DNA of 36,519 nucleotides, taken from the NCBI RefSeq assembly GCF_003061025.1, contig NZ_QAIL01000611.1, positions 1-36,519 of the forward strand. The letters are read 5' to 3'. The translations under genes and the position numbers were made by a program. Under the pieces are notes generated by a model. The model saw only the letters and a list, made by a program, of their open reading frames with translations, was not told the origin of the DNA and ran no database searches. Below, one piece after another: positions 14,595 through 23,101 of the stretch; the stretch's first letter is position 1; every line of letters begins with the position of its first letter. This stretch comes from Pedobacter sp. HMWF019 (lineage in GTDB: Bacteria > Bacteroidota > Bacteroidia > Sphingobacteriales > Sphingobacteriaceae).

Positions 14595-17162
14595 TTATTT
14601 CTTTTTAGCAGGAGCTTTTTTGGCTGCAGGTTTAGCTGCTGCTTTTTTCTTTCCGGCTGTCTTTGATTTTGCTTCAAAGGCGTTCGGAACCTGCTCTACA
14701 ATTAGTTTTTTAACTTCTTCCAGCGAAATATCAGCTAAATCCTCAGGTGTATATTTTTCGCCTGTTGCCGGATTCTTACTCAGCTTCAGCATTTCTTTTC
14801 CAAAACGGATAAAGGGTCCCCATCTGCCATTTTCAATAGCAATTTTTTCAGCTGTCCATTGCTGGATAAACCTATTGGCTTCTTTTTCTACTTTTTTACT
14901 GATCAGTTCGGCAATATCCGAATCGCTCAAATTATCAAAATTATAAGCCTTAGGAACATTGATGAATAGATCATTCCATTTAATAAATGGTCCAAACCGG
15001 CCAGTTCCTTTAGTTACCGGGAGATTTTGATAGTGTGCAACAGGTGCATCTGCCGTTATCTTTTCGTTGATAATTTCGATGGCGCGATCTCTGTCTACAG
15101 AGAGAGGGTCTTCGTTTTTAGGTATAGAGATGAAGGTATCCCCCCATTTCACATAAGGACCAAACCGGCCAACACCAACAGAAACTTCTTTATTCTGATA
15201 GTCTTCTAATTGGAAAGGTAATTTGAACTGCTCCAAAGCATCTTCCAGACTAATGGTGGCCACAGAAAGTGATTTAGGCAGACTCGCATAACGTGGTTTT
15301 TCCTCATCCTCATTTTGTCCGATCTGAACCAATGGGCCAAATTTACCAACTTTAGCATATACATTTTTCCCCGAAACAGGGTCTATACCCAGCAGACGCT
15401 CGCCATTAGCACGGTCAGCTGTTTCAAGGGTCGTCTCTACTTCCTGATGGAATGGTGTATAGAAAGAGTGGAGCATTTTTGTCCATTCCTGTAAACCTTG
15501 AGCGATCTCGTCAAATTCTTTCTCTACTTTGGCCGTGAAATTAAAGTTAACGATGTCTTTAAAGTGTTCCACTAAAAAGTCGTTTACCACCTCACCTATA
15601 TCCGTAGGGAAAAGCTTGGACTTTTCTGCACCAGTCATTTCCGTTTTTAACTGCTTGCTTACCTGCCCACCAGCCAGCACAATGGAAGTAAAGGCACGCT
15701 GCTTTCCTTCTCTATCTTCTTTAACCACGTAACCGCGGTTCTGGATGGTTGAAATGGTTGGCGCGTAAGTAGAAGGTCTTCCAATACCCAGTTCTTCTAG
15801 TTTTTTAACTAGGCTAGCCTCTGTATATCTTGAAGGCGGACGCGAGAAACGCTCCGTCGCGTTCATTTCTTTTAATGTCAGTGACTGTCCTTTAGCTAAA
15901 GGTGGCAGCATATTGTTGTTGTCGGTATCCTCTTCATCATCGTCGTTGGATTCCAGATAAACTTTTAAGAATCCGTCAAACTTCAGTACTTCTCCTTCGG
16001 CAACCAGGTTCTCTTTACGACTGCTGATATCAATTGTTGCAGTTGTTTTCTCAAAAAGTGCTTCACTCATCTGTGAGGCAATTGCGCGCTTCCAGATCAG
16101 TTCATATAATCTTTGTTCAGAACTGTCTCCGGAAACTGTATGCTGACTAAAATAAGTAGGCCTGATGGCTTCGTGAGCCTCTTGAGCACCTGCTGATTTA
16201 GTTTTATATGTTCTGGTATGAAGATATTTATCGCCGTAAGCCGATTTGATCTCACTTGCAGCTGCTTGTATTGCTGTTTCCGAAAGATTCACTGAATCGG
16301 TACGCATATAGGTGATTTTACCACTTTCATACAACCTTTGCGCAACTTGCATGGTTCTGGAAACCGAATAGCCCAGTTTTCTGGAGGCTTCCTGTTGTAG
16401 TGTAGAAGTAGTAAACGGTGCTGCAGGGTTTCTTTTGGCAGGCTTGGTTTCTAAGCTGGAAACCCTAAATGAAGCCGCTACACAGTCTTTTAAAAACTGT
16501 TCTGCATCTGCTTCGCGTTCAAATCTCTGTGGCAATTCAGCTTTAACCAATTCTCTGGCGTTACCTGTGGTGAATTGCGCAGTGATTTTAAATGCTGCTG
16601 AAGCCTGGAATTTATTGTACTCTCTTTCTCTATCTACAATTAAACGTACGGCGACAGATTGTACTCGTCCGGCAGATAGGGAAGGTTTGATCTTTTTCCA
16701 TAAAACAGGTGAAAGTTCAAAACCGACCAGCCTGTCCAAAACACGTCTGGCTTGCTGAGCAAAAACCAAATTGTAGTCAATTGTTCTTGGGGTGTCAATA
16801 GCTTTTAGGATCGCAGGCTTAGTGATCTCATGGAAAACAATTCGTTTGGTTTTGTTTTCCTTCAGGCCCAGTGTTTCGTATAAGTGCCAGGAAATGGCTT
16901 CTCCTTCGCGGTCCTCATCGGATGCGAGCCAGACCATTTCTGCATCTTTAGCTAGTTTCTTAAGTTCTGCTACGACTTGCTTCTTATCTGCAGGGACCTC
17001 GTAGGTTTGACTAAAGTTATTGGACACATCAATGCCCATATCTCCTTTAATTAAATCACGAATGTGTCCGTAACTTGATTTTACAAGGAAATCCTTACCC
17101 AAATACCCTTCGATGGTTTTAGCTTTTGCAGGTGACTCAACTATTAGTAAATTCTTCGCCAT
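14595..17162 (-). CDS. topA: DNA topoisomerase I
   Basis: Relaxes negatively supercoiled DNA (type IA). 855 aa, full length. The N-terminal TOPRIM domain starts KNLLIVESPAKAKTIEGYLG (catalytic Glu9), with the acidic triad region SDEDREGE (81-88). The active-site tyrosine is in KITYMRTDS (Tyr285). The C-terminal part has four or so copies of the Toprim_Crpt-type repeat (GRFGPYVKWGD, GRFGPFIKWND, GRWGPFIRFGK) in place of zinc fingers, as usual in Bacteroidota. It ends in a Lys/Ala-rich tail (AAAKPAAKKAPAKKK) that probably binds DNA. It is the first gene of the minus-strand cluster leading to A2M and pbpC and has a good promoter match directly upstream. Confidence 0.98.
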   Translation of the reverse strand: MAKNLLIVESPAKAKTIEGYLGKDFLVKSSYGHIRDLIKGDMGIDVSNNFSQTYEVPADKKQVVAELKKLAKDAEMVWLASDEDREGEAISWHLYETLGLKENKTKRIVFHEITKPAILKAIDTPRTIDYNLVFAQQARRVLDRLVGFELSPVLWKKIKPSLSAGRVQSVAVRLIVDREREYNKFQASAAFKITAQFTTGNARELVKAELPQRFEREADAEQFLKDCVAASFRVSSLETKPAKRNPAAPFTTSTLQQEASRKLGYSVSRTMQVAQRLYESGKITYMRTDSVNLSETAIQAAASEIKSAYGDKYLHTRTYKTKSAGAQEAHEAIRPTYFSQHTVSGDSSEQRLYELIWKRAIASQMSEALFEKTTATIDISSRKENLVAEGEVLKFDGFLKVYLESNDDDEEDTDNNNMLPPLAKGQSLTLKEMNATERFSRPPSRYTEASLVKKLEELGIGRPSTYAPTISTIQNRGYVVKEDREGKQRAFTSIVLAGGQVSKQLKTEMTGAEKSKLFPTDIGEVVNDFLVEHFKDIVNFNFTAKVEKEFDEIAQGLQEWTKMLHSFYTPFHQEVETTLETADRANGERLLGIDPVSGKNVYAKVGKFGPLVQIGQNEDEEKPRYASLPKSLSVATISLEDALEQFKLPFQLEDYQNKEVSVGVGRFGPYVKWGDTFISIPKNEDPLSVDRDRAIEIINEKITADAPVAHYQNLPVTKGTGRFGPFIKWNDLFINVPKAYNFDNLSDSDIAELISKKVEKEANRFIQQWTAEKIAIENGRWGPFIRFGKEMLKLSKNPATGEKYTPEDLADISLEEVKKLIVEQVPNAFEAKSKTAGKKKAAAKPAAKKAPAKKK

Positions 17163-17178
17163 TCAGAACGTTTTTCTG

Positions 17179-17210
17179 CAAATAAAGCTATAAATACATC
17201 TAAAATCAAA
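17179..17210 (-). promoter_or_regulatory. Probable topA promoter
   Basis: On the minus strand, TTTG (17207-17210) is followed after 20 bp by TTTATTTG (17179-17186). This differs from the Bacteroidota -7 consensus TAnnTTTG at one position. The -7 box lies 16 bp before the topA ATG at 17162. Confidence 0.45.
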
Positions 17211-17453
17211 ATAGAATCTGAATTTTTATGATAATTTAATTTAGTTGGGTATCGTTTTAGGTCGTTTTACCTTCATTTTTTTTCGTTTTTATCATGCGTA
17301 ATTTGGTGTGCGTCTATACTTTAAAGTACAAATTGTTATACTATATATATAGATAAGTAGTTTGTCAGACCGATTTATCGATTTCTTTACACAGGTATTA
17401 TATTCGAGGCTGATTTTTTTTGGTAAATTCGTTCATCTAAACATAAAATAGAA

Positions 17454-17963
17454 ATGAATACATTATTAATATTCCTCAGCCTGTTTTTTACACCTCCTAA
17501 GAGTGTGTATGATTTTACCATTAAAACCATCGATGGAAAAGAGGTTAAACTTTCTAAGTTTAAGGGCAAAAAAATCTTGATTGTAAATACAGCTTCTAAA
17601 TGCGGGTTTACACCGCAATATGAAGCCCTTGAAAAATTACATAAAGAATATGGAGATAAGGTGGTGCTCATCGGGTTTCCAGCGGGCAATTTTGGAGGAC
17701 AGGAATTGGCTACTAACGCTGCAATCCAGGATTTTTGCAAAAAGAATTTTGGGGTAACTTTTTTACTGAGTGAGAAAGTAAGTGTTAAGGGGGCTGATAT
17801 TGATCCTCTATTTCAATATTTGACGACCCAAAGTAATCCGGATTTTACTGGCGACATCAATTGGAATTTCGAGAAGTTCCTGATCAATGAAAAAGGAGAG
17901 CTGGTACATCGTTTTAGATCTAAAGTTACACCATTAGATCCGCAAATCACAAAGAATTTCTAA
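17454..17963 (+). CDS. Glutathione peroxidase family (thiol peroxidase)
   Basis: A 169-aa peroxidase that reduces hydroperoxides, probably with thioredoxin. The N-terminus MNTLLIFLSLFFTPPKS is hydrophobic and may be a signal peptide or anchor, suggesting a periplasmic location. The peroxidatic cysteine is Cys50 in NTASKCGFTPQ, with Gln83 (GGQE) and Trp137 (NWNFEKFL) completing the catalytic triad. The usual FPCNQFGGQE segment reads FPAGNFGGQE, so that cysteine is absent. Cys95 in DFCKKNFG matches the resolving cysteine of thioredoxin-dependent GPXs, so the enzyme should still be active. The gene is divergent from topA and closed by a terminator at 17997-18025. Confidence 0.95.
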   Translation: MNTLLIFLSLFFTPPKSVYDFTIKTIDGKEVKLSKFKGKKILIVNTASKCGFTPQYEALEKLHKEYGDKVVLIGFPAGNFGGQELATNAAIQDFCKKNFGVTFLLSEKVSVKGADIDPLFQYLTTQSNPDFTGDINWNFEKFLINEKGELVHRFRSKVTPLDPQITKNF

Positions 17964-17996
17964 ACGAATTTCGTTTTAATTACCTAAATATGAGGA

Positions 17997-18025
17997 GGGT
18001 ATTCATGTAAATGGATGCCCTTTTT
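17997..18025 (+). terminator. Rho-independent terminator after glutathione peroxidase
   Basis: GGGTATTCAT pairs with ATGGATGCCC (10 bp including two G-U pairs) around a GTAA loop, followed by TTTTT. Confidence 0.75.
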
Positions 18026-18283
18026 CAACTTTAAAAAGGGATTTAAATGAAAACGGAGCCAAAGTCTTGCGACCTGGCCCCGTATCATAAATTAACGCTC
18101 TCGGTACAAATGTAGAAAAAAAACGGAATAGTTTGTCCATCCGGATTTTTTTGAAGAGAATTATGCAGAAGATAATTTATAGACATAAACGAAGTCCCGG
18201 AACTGGTTATCTGATCACCTAAAGTACACGAAAGCCCGATAAGGATATAGAAACTTGGCCTGGTTTCTGCGGAATGGAGTGCC
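18026..18283. other. Intergenic region before the ABC1 kinase gene
   Basis: No gene is supported. The only clear signal is GGAG (18276-18279), a Shine-Dalgarno well placed for the second of two adjacent ATG codons (18284 and 18287). No convincing -33/-7 pair was found. Confidence 0.5.
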
Positions 18284-19969
18284 ATGATGGAATTGCAAAA
18301 AAGAAAACTCAAAAGAACTGTAACTCTGGTTAGTATACTGATGAAATATGGTTTTGAGGAAATACTTGTTAGAAGTAATATCAAAAGCCTGCTTTCCTCG
18401 GATAATGATGTTTCTGGCGTGCCTGCTACAGGAGATATACCATTGCAGCTGAGTGTTTATGAGCGAATCAGGATGGCTCTAGAAGAACTAGGTCCTACTT
18501 ATGTGAAATTTGGCCAGGCTTTCAGTAGTAGAGAGGACCTGCTACCCAAAGAAATGGTTACCGAACTTCAAAAATTGCAAGATAATGTAGTGCCTGAACC
18601 TCTTGATGTAAACACTTTTATTCAGAGCGATTTAGGCATAGACATTGACCACTTTTTCGAACATATTGAATCAGTGCCATTTGCCTCAGCCTCCATCTCT
18701 CAGGTTTATAAAGCCACATTGAAGGACGGTTCTGCCGTCATTCTTAAAATCAAACGTAGCGGCATCCGCGAAGTTGTTGCTTCAGATATGCTGATCATGA
18801 AGGATGTGGCTAAATTGTTGGTCAGTTACAGTGTAGTATTCAGAAAAGTGAATTTAGTTGAAGTGCTGGAAGCTTTTGAAAAATCCATCTTTCATGAACT
18901 TTCATTTCTAAACGAGTTGTCTAATATTGAGCAGTTTTCCAGAAATTTTAAAGGCAATAAAGACATCTACTTGATCAAGACCTATCCGGAGCTTTCCAAT
19001 GATAATATTCTGTGTATGGAATATGTGGATGGTATAAAAATAACGGATAAGCAAGCCTTAATAGAATCTGGATTAAAACCTGCTGAAATTGCATCCCGGG
19101 GACTGGATCTTTACCTTACGCAAGTACTGGACCATGGTTTCTTTCATGCAGACCCGCATCCTGGAAATCTATTGGTCTTGCCCACTGGTCAGATTGCCTT
19201 TATTGATTTCGGGACTATGGGGAGTATGATGCCTAAAGACAAAGAGCTGTTGGAAGATTTTATATCTTATTTTATAGCCCAGGATGCCAAAAAGCTAATT
19301 GTGGTGATTAAAAAAATGGCCATCCGTTTTAATATCCCTGATGAGATAAAACTAGAAAGAGACATTCATGATTTTTTTAATCTCCTGGAAGGCAGCTCTC
19401 TTGATCAAATGGATATAAAGGAAGTATTGAGTAAGTTTTCAAGTATTCTGAATGAAAATGAGATCTTAATGCCTGAACATTTGTACCTCCTGGTGCGTGG
19501 TATTGTTTTAATAGAAGGAATCGGACGTGCCCTGGTCCCAGATTTGAATATCATAGAAAGTCTGAAACCCTATATTCTAAAGATTGCTCTGGCCAGACTT
19601 AGTCCGGAATATTTAAAAAAGCACGGACTTAAATTTTTGAGAACAATAGCTGAGGCATTAAAAACGGTACCTGACGACCTGGTTTCCATCGTGTCAAAAC
19701 TCAATAACGGGGAATTGAAAGTAGTACAGGAAATCAGAGAGCTTCCTGTCTTGAAACAGAGAATTGTACAGGGATTCAACAGAACAGTGCTCGCCATTGT
19801 TTTGTGTGGGCTGTGGATCAGTTCGGCCTTACTGGTCTTAGCGGATAAACCACCTAAATGGATAGAAATTCCCGTCCTTGCCTGGATCGGATTTACGTTG
19901 AGTATGATACTGATGCTAATATTATTGATTTCTTACATTTTTGAAAAAAAAACGGGAAAAAAATTATAA
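18284..19969 (+). CDS. ABC1/UbiB/AarF family atypical kinase
   Basis: A 561-aa membrane-associated protein kinase-like enzyme. The UbiB-specific KFGQ motif is at 75-78, the alanine-rich loop ASASISQVYKA at 134-144, and the likely ATP-contacting lysines in ILKIKR at about 153-158. The catalytic loop HADPHPGN is at 288-295 and the metal-binding DFG at 308-310. Two C-terminal TM helices (about 505-525 and 530-553) end in a lysine tail. UbiB proteins act in quinone biosynthesis or transport in Proteobacteria and mitochondria. Bacteroidota use menaquinone, so the target here is uncertain. Two adjacent ATGs are possible (18284, 18287). The alpha-galactosidase starts only 11 bp downstream. Confidence 0.93.
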   Translation: MMELQKRKLKRTVTLVSILMKYGFEEILVRSNIKSLLSSDNDVSGVPATGDIPLQLSVYERIRMALEELGPTYVKFGQAFSSREDLLPKEMVTELQKLQDNVVPEPLDVNTFIQSDLGIDIDHFFEHIESVPFASASISQVYKATLKDGSAVILKIKRSGIREVVASDMLIMKDVAKLLVSYSVVFRKVNLVEVLEAFEKSIFHELSFLNELSNIEQFSRNFKGNKDIYLIKTYPELSNDNILCMEYVDGIKITDKQALIESGLKPAEIASRGLDLYLTQVLDHGFFHADPHPGNLLVLPTGQIAFIDFGTMGSMMPKDKELLEDFISYFIAQDAKKLIVVIKKMAIRFNIPDEIKLERDIHDFFNLLEGSSLDQMDIKEVLSKFSSILNENEILMPEHLYLLVRGIVLIEGIGRALVPDLNIIESLKPYILKIALARLSPEYLKKHGLKFLRTIAEALKTVPDDLVSIVSKLNNGELKVVQEIRELPVLKQRIVQGFNRTVLAIVLCGLWISSALLVLADKPPKWIEIPVLAWIGFTLSMILMLILLISYIFEKKTGKKL

Positions 19970-19980
19970 ATTTCCCAGCC

Positions 19981-21213
19981 ATGATCAAACTCTTTAAAAC
20001 GTTACTCTTTAGCTTATTTCTATCTGCGGGTGCACTTTATGCGCAGGAAACTACCCAACATCCTAAAACACCGATTATGGGCTGGTCCAGCTGGAATAAT
20101 TTCAGGGTGGCTATTAACGAAGATATTGTAAAAGCACAAGCAGATGCTATGGCTGCTAAAGGTCTGAAAGAAGCAGGATATCAGTATATAAACATGGATG
20201 ACGGTTTCTTTGGTGGAAGGAATGCGAAAGGCGAACTGCTGGTTCATTCACAGCGGTTTCCTTCTGGAATGAAAGCACTTGCAGATTATATTCACAGCAA
20301 AGGTTTCAAAGCAGGTATTTATTCAGATGCAGGGATCAACACCTGTGCTTCGATTTGGGATAAAGATACGATTGGAGCAGGAGCGGGTCTGTACGGCCAT
20401 GACGTTGAAGATCTTACCCTGATGCTCAAAACCTGGGGATATGATTTCATCAAAATAGACTGGTGCGGAGGTGAAAAGCTCGGTTTAGATGAACAACTGC
20501 GTTATACACAACTGGCCAACCGGATAAAAAGTATAAAACCCGAAGCCGTGTTTAATATTTGCAGATGGCAGTTTCCAGGAAAATGGGCAATGGAAATTGC
20601 AGATTCCTGGCGGATATCGGGAGATATCAGCAACCAGTTTGAATCTATTCTTCATATTATTGATAAGAATGCAGACCTCTGGAAATACAGTTCACCAGGG
20701 CATGTAAATGATATGGACATGCTGCAGGTCGGACGTGGGATGAGTTATGAAGAAGACCGGGCGCATTTTACCATGTGGTGCATGCTGAACTCACCATTAT
20801 TATTAGGTAATGATCTGAGAAGCATCTCCAAAGAAACACTAAGTCTGGTAACCAATAAAGAGATTATTGCCCTGAATCAAGATAGACTAGGCTATCAGGC
20901 GCGCAGACTGGAAAAGAATGGTGAACTCGAAATCTGGGCAAAACCTCTAATCTCCACCATGAGCGGAACCATTGCGGTAACTTTACTCAACCGGTCGACA
21001 AAGATAGCAAGTCAGGTTTTAAACCTGGATGGCCTCGGTATTGATGCTTCAAAAGGCTATATTTTACGTGATCTGTGGAAACATAAAGATTCTCCAGTAT
21101 CTACGATGAAAACGATCAGTATAGAGGTTCCGGCACACGGTGTTGTTACGCTTAAAATTACCTGTTCGCCGAAACCCTTTAATGTGTTTCAGTCTGATCC
21201 TAAAATCAATTAG
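19981..21213 (+). CDS. Secreted alpha-galactosidase, GH27 family
   Basis: A 410-aa glycoside hydrolase that removes terminal alpha-galactosyl (or related) residues. The signal peptide is MIKLFKTLLFSLFLSAGALYA, giving a periplasmic or outer-surface enzyme. The GH27 start motif is PIMGWSSWN (31-39) and the DDGFF segment is at 73-77. The catalytic nucleophile is Asp160 in FIKIDWCGG and the acid/base is Asp215 in WRISGDIS. A C-terminal beta domain begins at about residue 320. It lies 11 bp after the ABC1 kinase gene, so is probably co-transcribed. There is no SusC/SusD or other polysaccharide-utilisation gene nearby. Its stop overlaps by 4 bp the end of the convergent nitrilase gene. Confidence 0.95.
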   Translation: MIKLFKTLLFSLFLSAGALYAQETTQHPKTPIMGWSSWNNFRVAINEDIVKAQADAMAAKGLKEAGYQYINMDDGFFGGRNAKGELLVHSQRFPSGMKALADYIHSKGFKAGIYSDAGINTCASIWDKDTIGAGAGLYGHDVEDLTLMLKTWGYDFIKIDWCGGEKLGLDEQLRYTQLANRIKSIKPEAVFNICRWQFPGKWAMEIADSWRISGDISNQFESILHIIDKNADLWKYSSPGHVNDMDMLQVGRGMSYEEDRAHFTMWCMLNSPLLLGNDLRSISKETLSLVTNKEIIALNQDRLGYQARRLEKNGELEIWAKPLISTMSGTIAVTLLNRSTKIASQVLNLDGLGIDASKGYILRDLWKHKDSPVSTMKTISIEVPAHGVVTLKITCSPKPFNVFQSDPKIN

Positions 21214-22154
21214 GATAACCAGACAACTTTCTGTTTCGCCTCATGTTGCTGACCAATGATGTCTTTATACAGATTTGGTTTTCTGGCTTGCTTATAGCGG
21301 TAGCCTCCGGCTTTGCTTAATTTATCTCCAGTAATGCTGGCTATACAGATGCTGTTTCCCAGTTCTCGACATTCCGCAACTACGTCGCCGTAAGGATCTA
21401 TAATCATGGAACAGCCATTCTTTAGCTGATCATCGTCCATACCTATTGGGTTAGAAAAGATGGCGTAAATGCCATTGTCGTAAGCTCGTGCCGGCAACCA
21501 TTTCATCAGCCAGCTCCGGCCCTTGAGCCCATCAAATTCTAATCTTAATGATGTGGGATCGCTTATTCTGTTTTCCCATAATGCAGGATCTACAAAACCA
21601 GCACCAGGCCTGGTGGAAGGTGTACACATCGTTACATGGGGCATAAAGATAATATCTGCACCGAGTAATGTAGTTGCCCTTACATTTTCAATGATGTTGT
21701 TGTCGTAGCAAATCAGGATCCCACATTTCCAGCCCAGGAGTTCAAAAACAACATATTGATCTCCAGGTTCCAGATAGGGATTTATGAACGGATGCAGTTT
21801 CCTGTATTTCGAAACCAGCCCGTTTTCATCAACACAAACATAGGCTTTAAACAAACGGTCATTTTCATCCTTTTCAAACAGCCCTGCCAGAATGGCTATT
21901 TTATATTCTTTTGCATACGTAGTAAGCGTTTGTACAGATGGACCATCTGGGATCGGTTCAGCTATTGCCAGCATCTCTTCGCGGGATAGATTTCTTGCAA
22001 ATGTATAGGCTGTAATAGAACATTCATGAAATGCAATCACATCAGCACCCTGAGCGGCAGCTTTTGCTGCGAGGTCTTTAATTACCCTCAAATTATAGGC
22101 TTTATCTCCATTTTTATGCTCGAACTGAGCAGAAGCAATTTTTATAGTCTTCAT
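21210..22154 (-). CDS. Nitrilase-superfamily carbon-nitrogen hydrolase
   Basis: A 314-aa cytoplasmic amidase-type enzyme. The Glu-Lys-Cys triad is complete: Glu44 in AFHECS, Lys119 in KYRKLHPF and Cys149 in GILICYDNN. The ATG at 22154 (MKTIKIASAQF) is preferred; an upstream TTG at 22175 falls inside the predicted -7 box. The protein has a family-typical length with the alpha-beta-beta-alpha fold, and an insert around WENRISDPTSLRLEFDGLKG. The specific amide or nitrile is unknown. An AraC-type regulator lies 67 bp upstream on the same strand and may control it, but a promoter match directly before the start suggests separate transcription is possible. Confidence 0.93.
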   Translation of the reverse strand: MKTIKIASAQFEHKNGDKAYNLRVIKDLAAKAAAQGADVIAFHECSITAYTFARNLSREEMLAIAEPIPDGPSVQTLTTYAKEYKIAILAGLFEKDENDRLFKAYVCVDENGLVSKYRKLHPFINPYLEPGDQYVVFELLGWKCGILICYDNNIIENVRATTLLGADIIFMPHVTMCTPSTRPGAGFVDPALWENRISDPTSLRLEFDGLKGRSWLMKWLPARAYDNGIYAIFSNPIGMDDDQLKNGCSMIIDPYGDVVAECRELGNSICIASITGDKLSKAGGYRYKQARKPNLYKDIIGQQHEAKQKVVWLS

Positions 22155-22172
22155 CTTGATTAAATTATAAGA

Positions 22173-22180
22173 CAAAGCTA
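22173..22180 (-). promoter_or_regulatory. Candidate -7 box of the nitrilase gene
   Basis: TAGCTTTG on the minus strand fits TAnnTTTG exactly and lies 18 bp before the ATG at 22154. No good -33 TTTG is at the expected distance. Confidence 0.35.
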
Positions 22181-22221
22181 CGCTGGCTTAAAATGCGAGG
22201 ATTGTAGATTTCCGACAAGAA

Positions 22222-23013
22222 CTAAACTCCGGCAGGAAAGAGGTTGACAGCCAGTTTATGGCTCTGATTAAGGTATTTCAGTGGGCTAACTCCGGTTATT
22301 TTCTTGAAATCGTGAATAAAATGCGCCTGATCAAAATACCCAGCTTCACAAGCCACCTGAGCTGTACTGCTAACAGGAGTATGTTGGAATAATTTAAGTG
22401 TTTGGTGTATTTTTACTATGCCAGAGAAATATTTTGGGCTGGTGCCAATCTGAATATTAAACTTTCGTTCCAGTTGCCGCTCGGTAATCTGGAGTTTTTG
22501 GTTAATCCATGCAATGGGTAAAAGGCCCTTATGTGTACAGATTAGTTCAAGTGCATGTCGTACCTCTGGATCTACAGAGTAGAGAGAAGAATATTTTTTG
22601 ATAAAGAAAGTTTCTAGAATCTGGATTCTTTCTTCAGAGGAGAAGGCATTTAAAATTCGCTCTTCCAATTCCGTTACCTGATGGCCTAAAACATCCTCTA
22701 ATGCAGTGAAATGGTTTTTGAAAGTATTGGCCGGTATACCTGTCAATGCATAGATGCCATAGGGTTGAAGAACGGCAACGACCATTCCTGTTTTTCCACT
22801 GGAAATTAAATGTTTACAATCTTTAAGTTGTCCGTAAAGAAAGCTTCCTGGCATGATGTTTTGCTGCGATCCTTCTGAAATGGGCTGATCATAATGAAAT
22901 ACAATACCAGGATTACCATCAGCAAACATTTGATGATTCACTGGGCCATCACTTTCTAAAATCAGAAAATGTTTGATCAAGGAATTTAAAGAAATAGCAG
23001 GGCAAATTTGCAT
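22222..23013 (-). CDS. AraC-family transcriptional regulator
   Basis: 263 aa. The N-terminal part (about 1-140) is the DUF6597-like sensor type common in Bacteroidota (phrases FADGNPGIVFHYDQP, MPGSFLYGQL, VAVLQPYGIYALTGIPA). The C-terminal part (about 155-255) is a double helix-turn-helix of AraC type: ITERQLERKFNIQIGTSPKY for the first helix pair and ACEAGYFDQAHFIHDFKKIT for the second, ending with the GVSPLKYL signature. The effector is unknown. The gene is divergent from the TPR protein and upstream of the nitrilase gene, which is the most obvious target. Confidence 0.93.
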   Translation of the reverse strand: MQICPAISLNSLIKHFLILESDGPVNHQMFADGNPGIVFHYDQPISEGSQQNIMPGSFLYGQLKDCKHLISSGKTGMVVAVLQPYGIYALTGIPANTFKNHFTALEDVLGHQVTELEERILNAFSSEERIQILETFFIKKYSSLYSVDPEVRHALELICTHKGLLPIAWINQKLQITERQLERKFNIQIGTSPKYFSGIVKIHQTLKLFQHTPVSSTAQVACEAGYFDQAHFIHDFKKITGVSPLKYLNQSHKLAVNLFPAGV

Positions 23014-23101
23014 ATGGTAAAGTTAACAAAAAGAAATTGGTGATAACTGGCAGAAATTTTGCTCTAAGCCTCAAAAAAATACCCAAACACACTAACGCTA
23101 T

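Noticed and set aside
18085..18384. Minus-strand open frame of 99 codons before and over the ABC1 kinase start
   Set aside because: It overlaps the start of a well-supported gene antisense and shows no domain or signal features.
19981..21213. Polysaccharide utilisation locus around the GH27 enzyme
   Set aside because: No SusC, SusD, sulfatase, other glycosidase or hybrid regulator gene is nearby.
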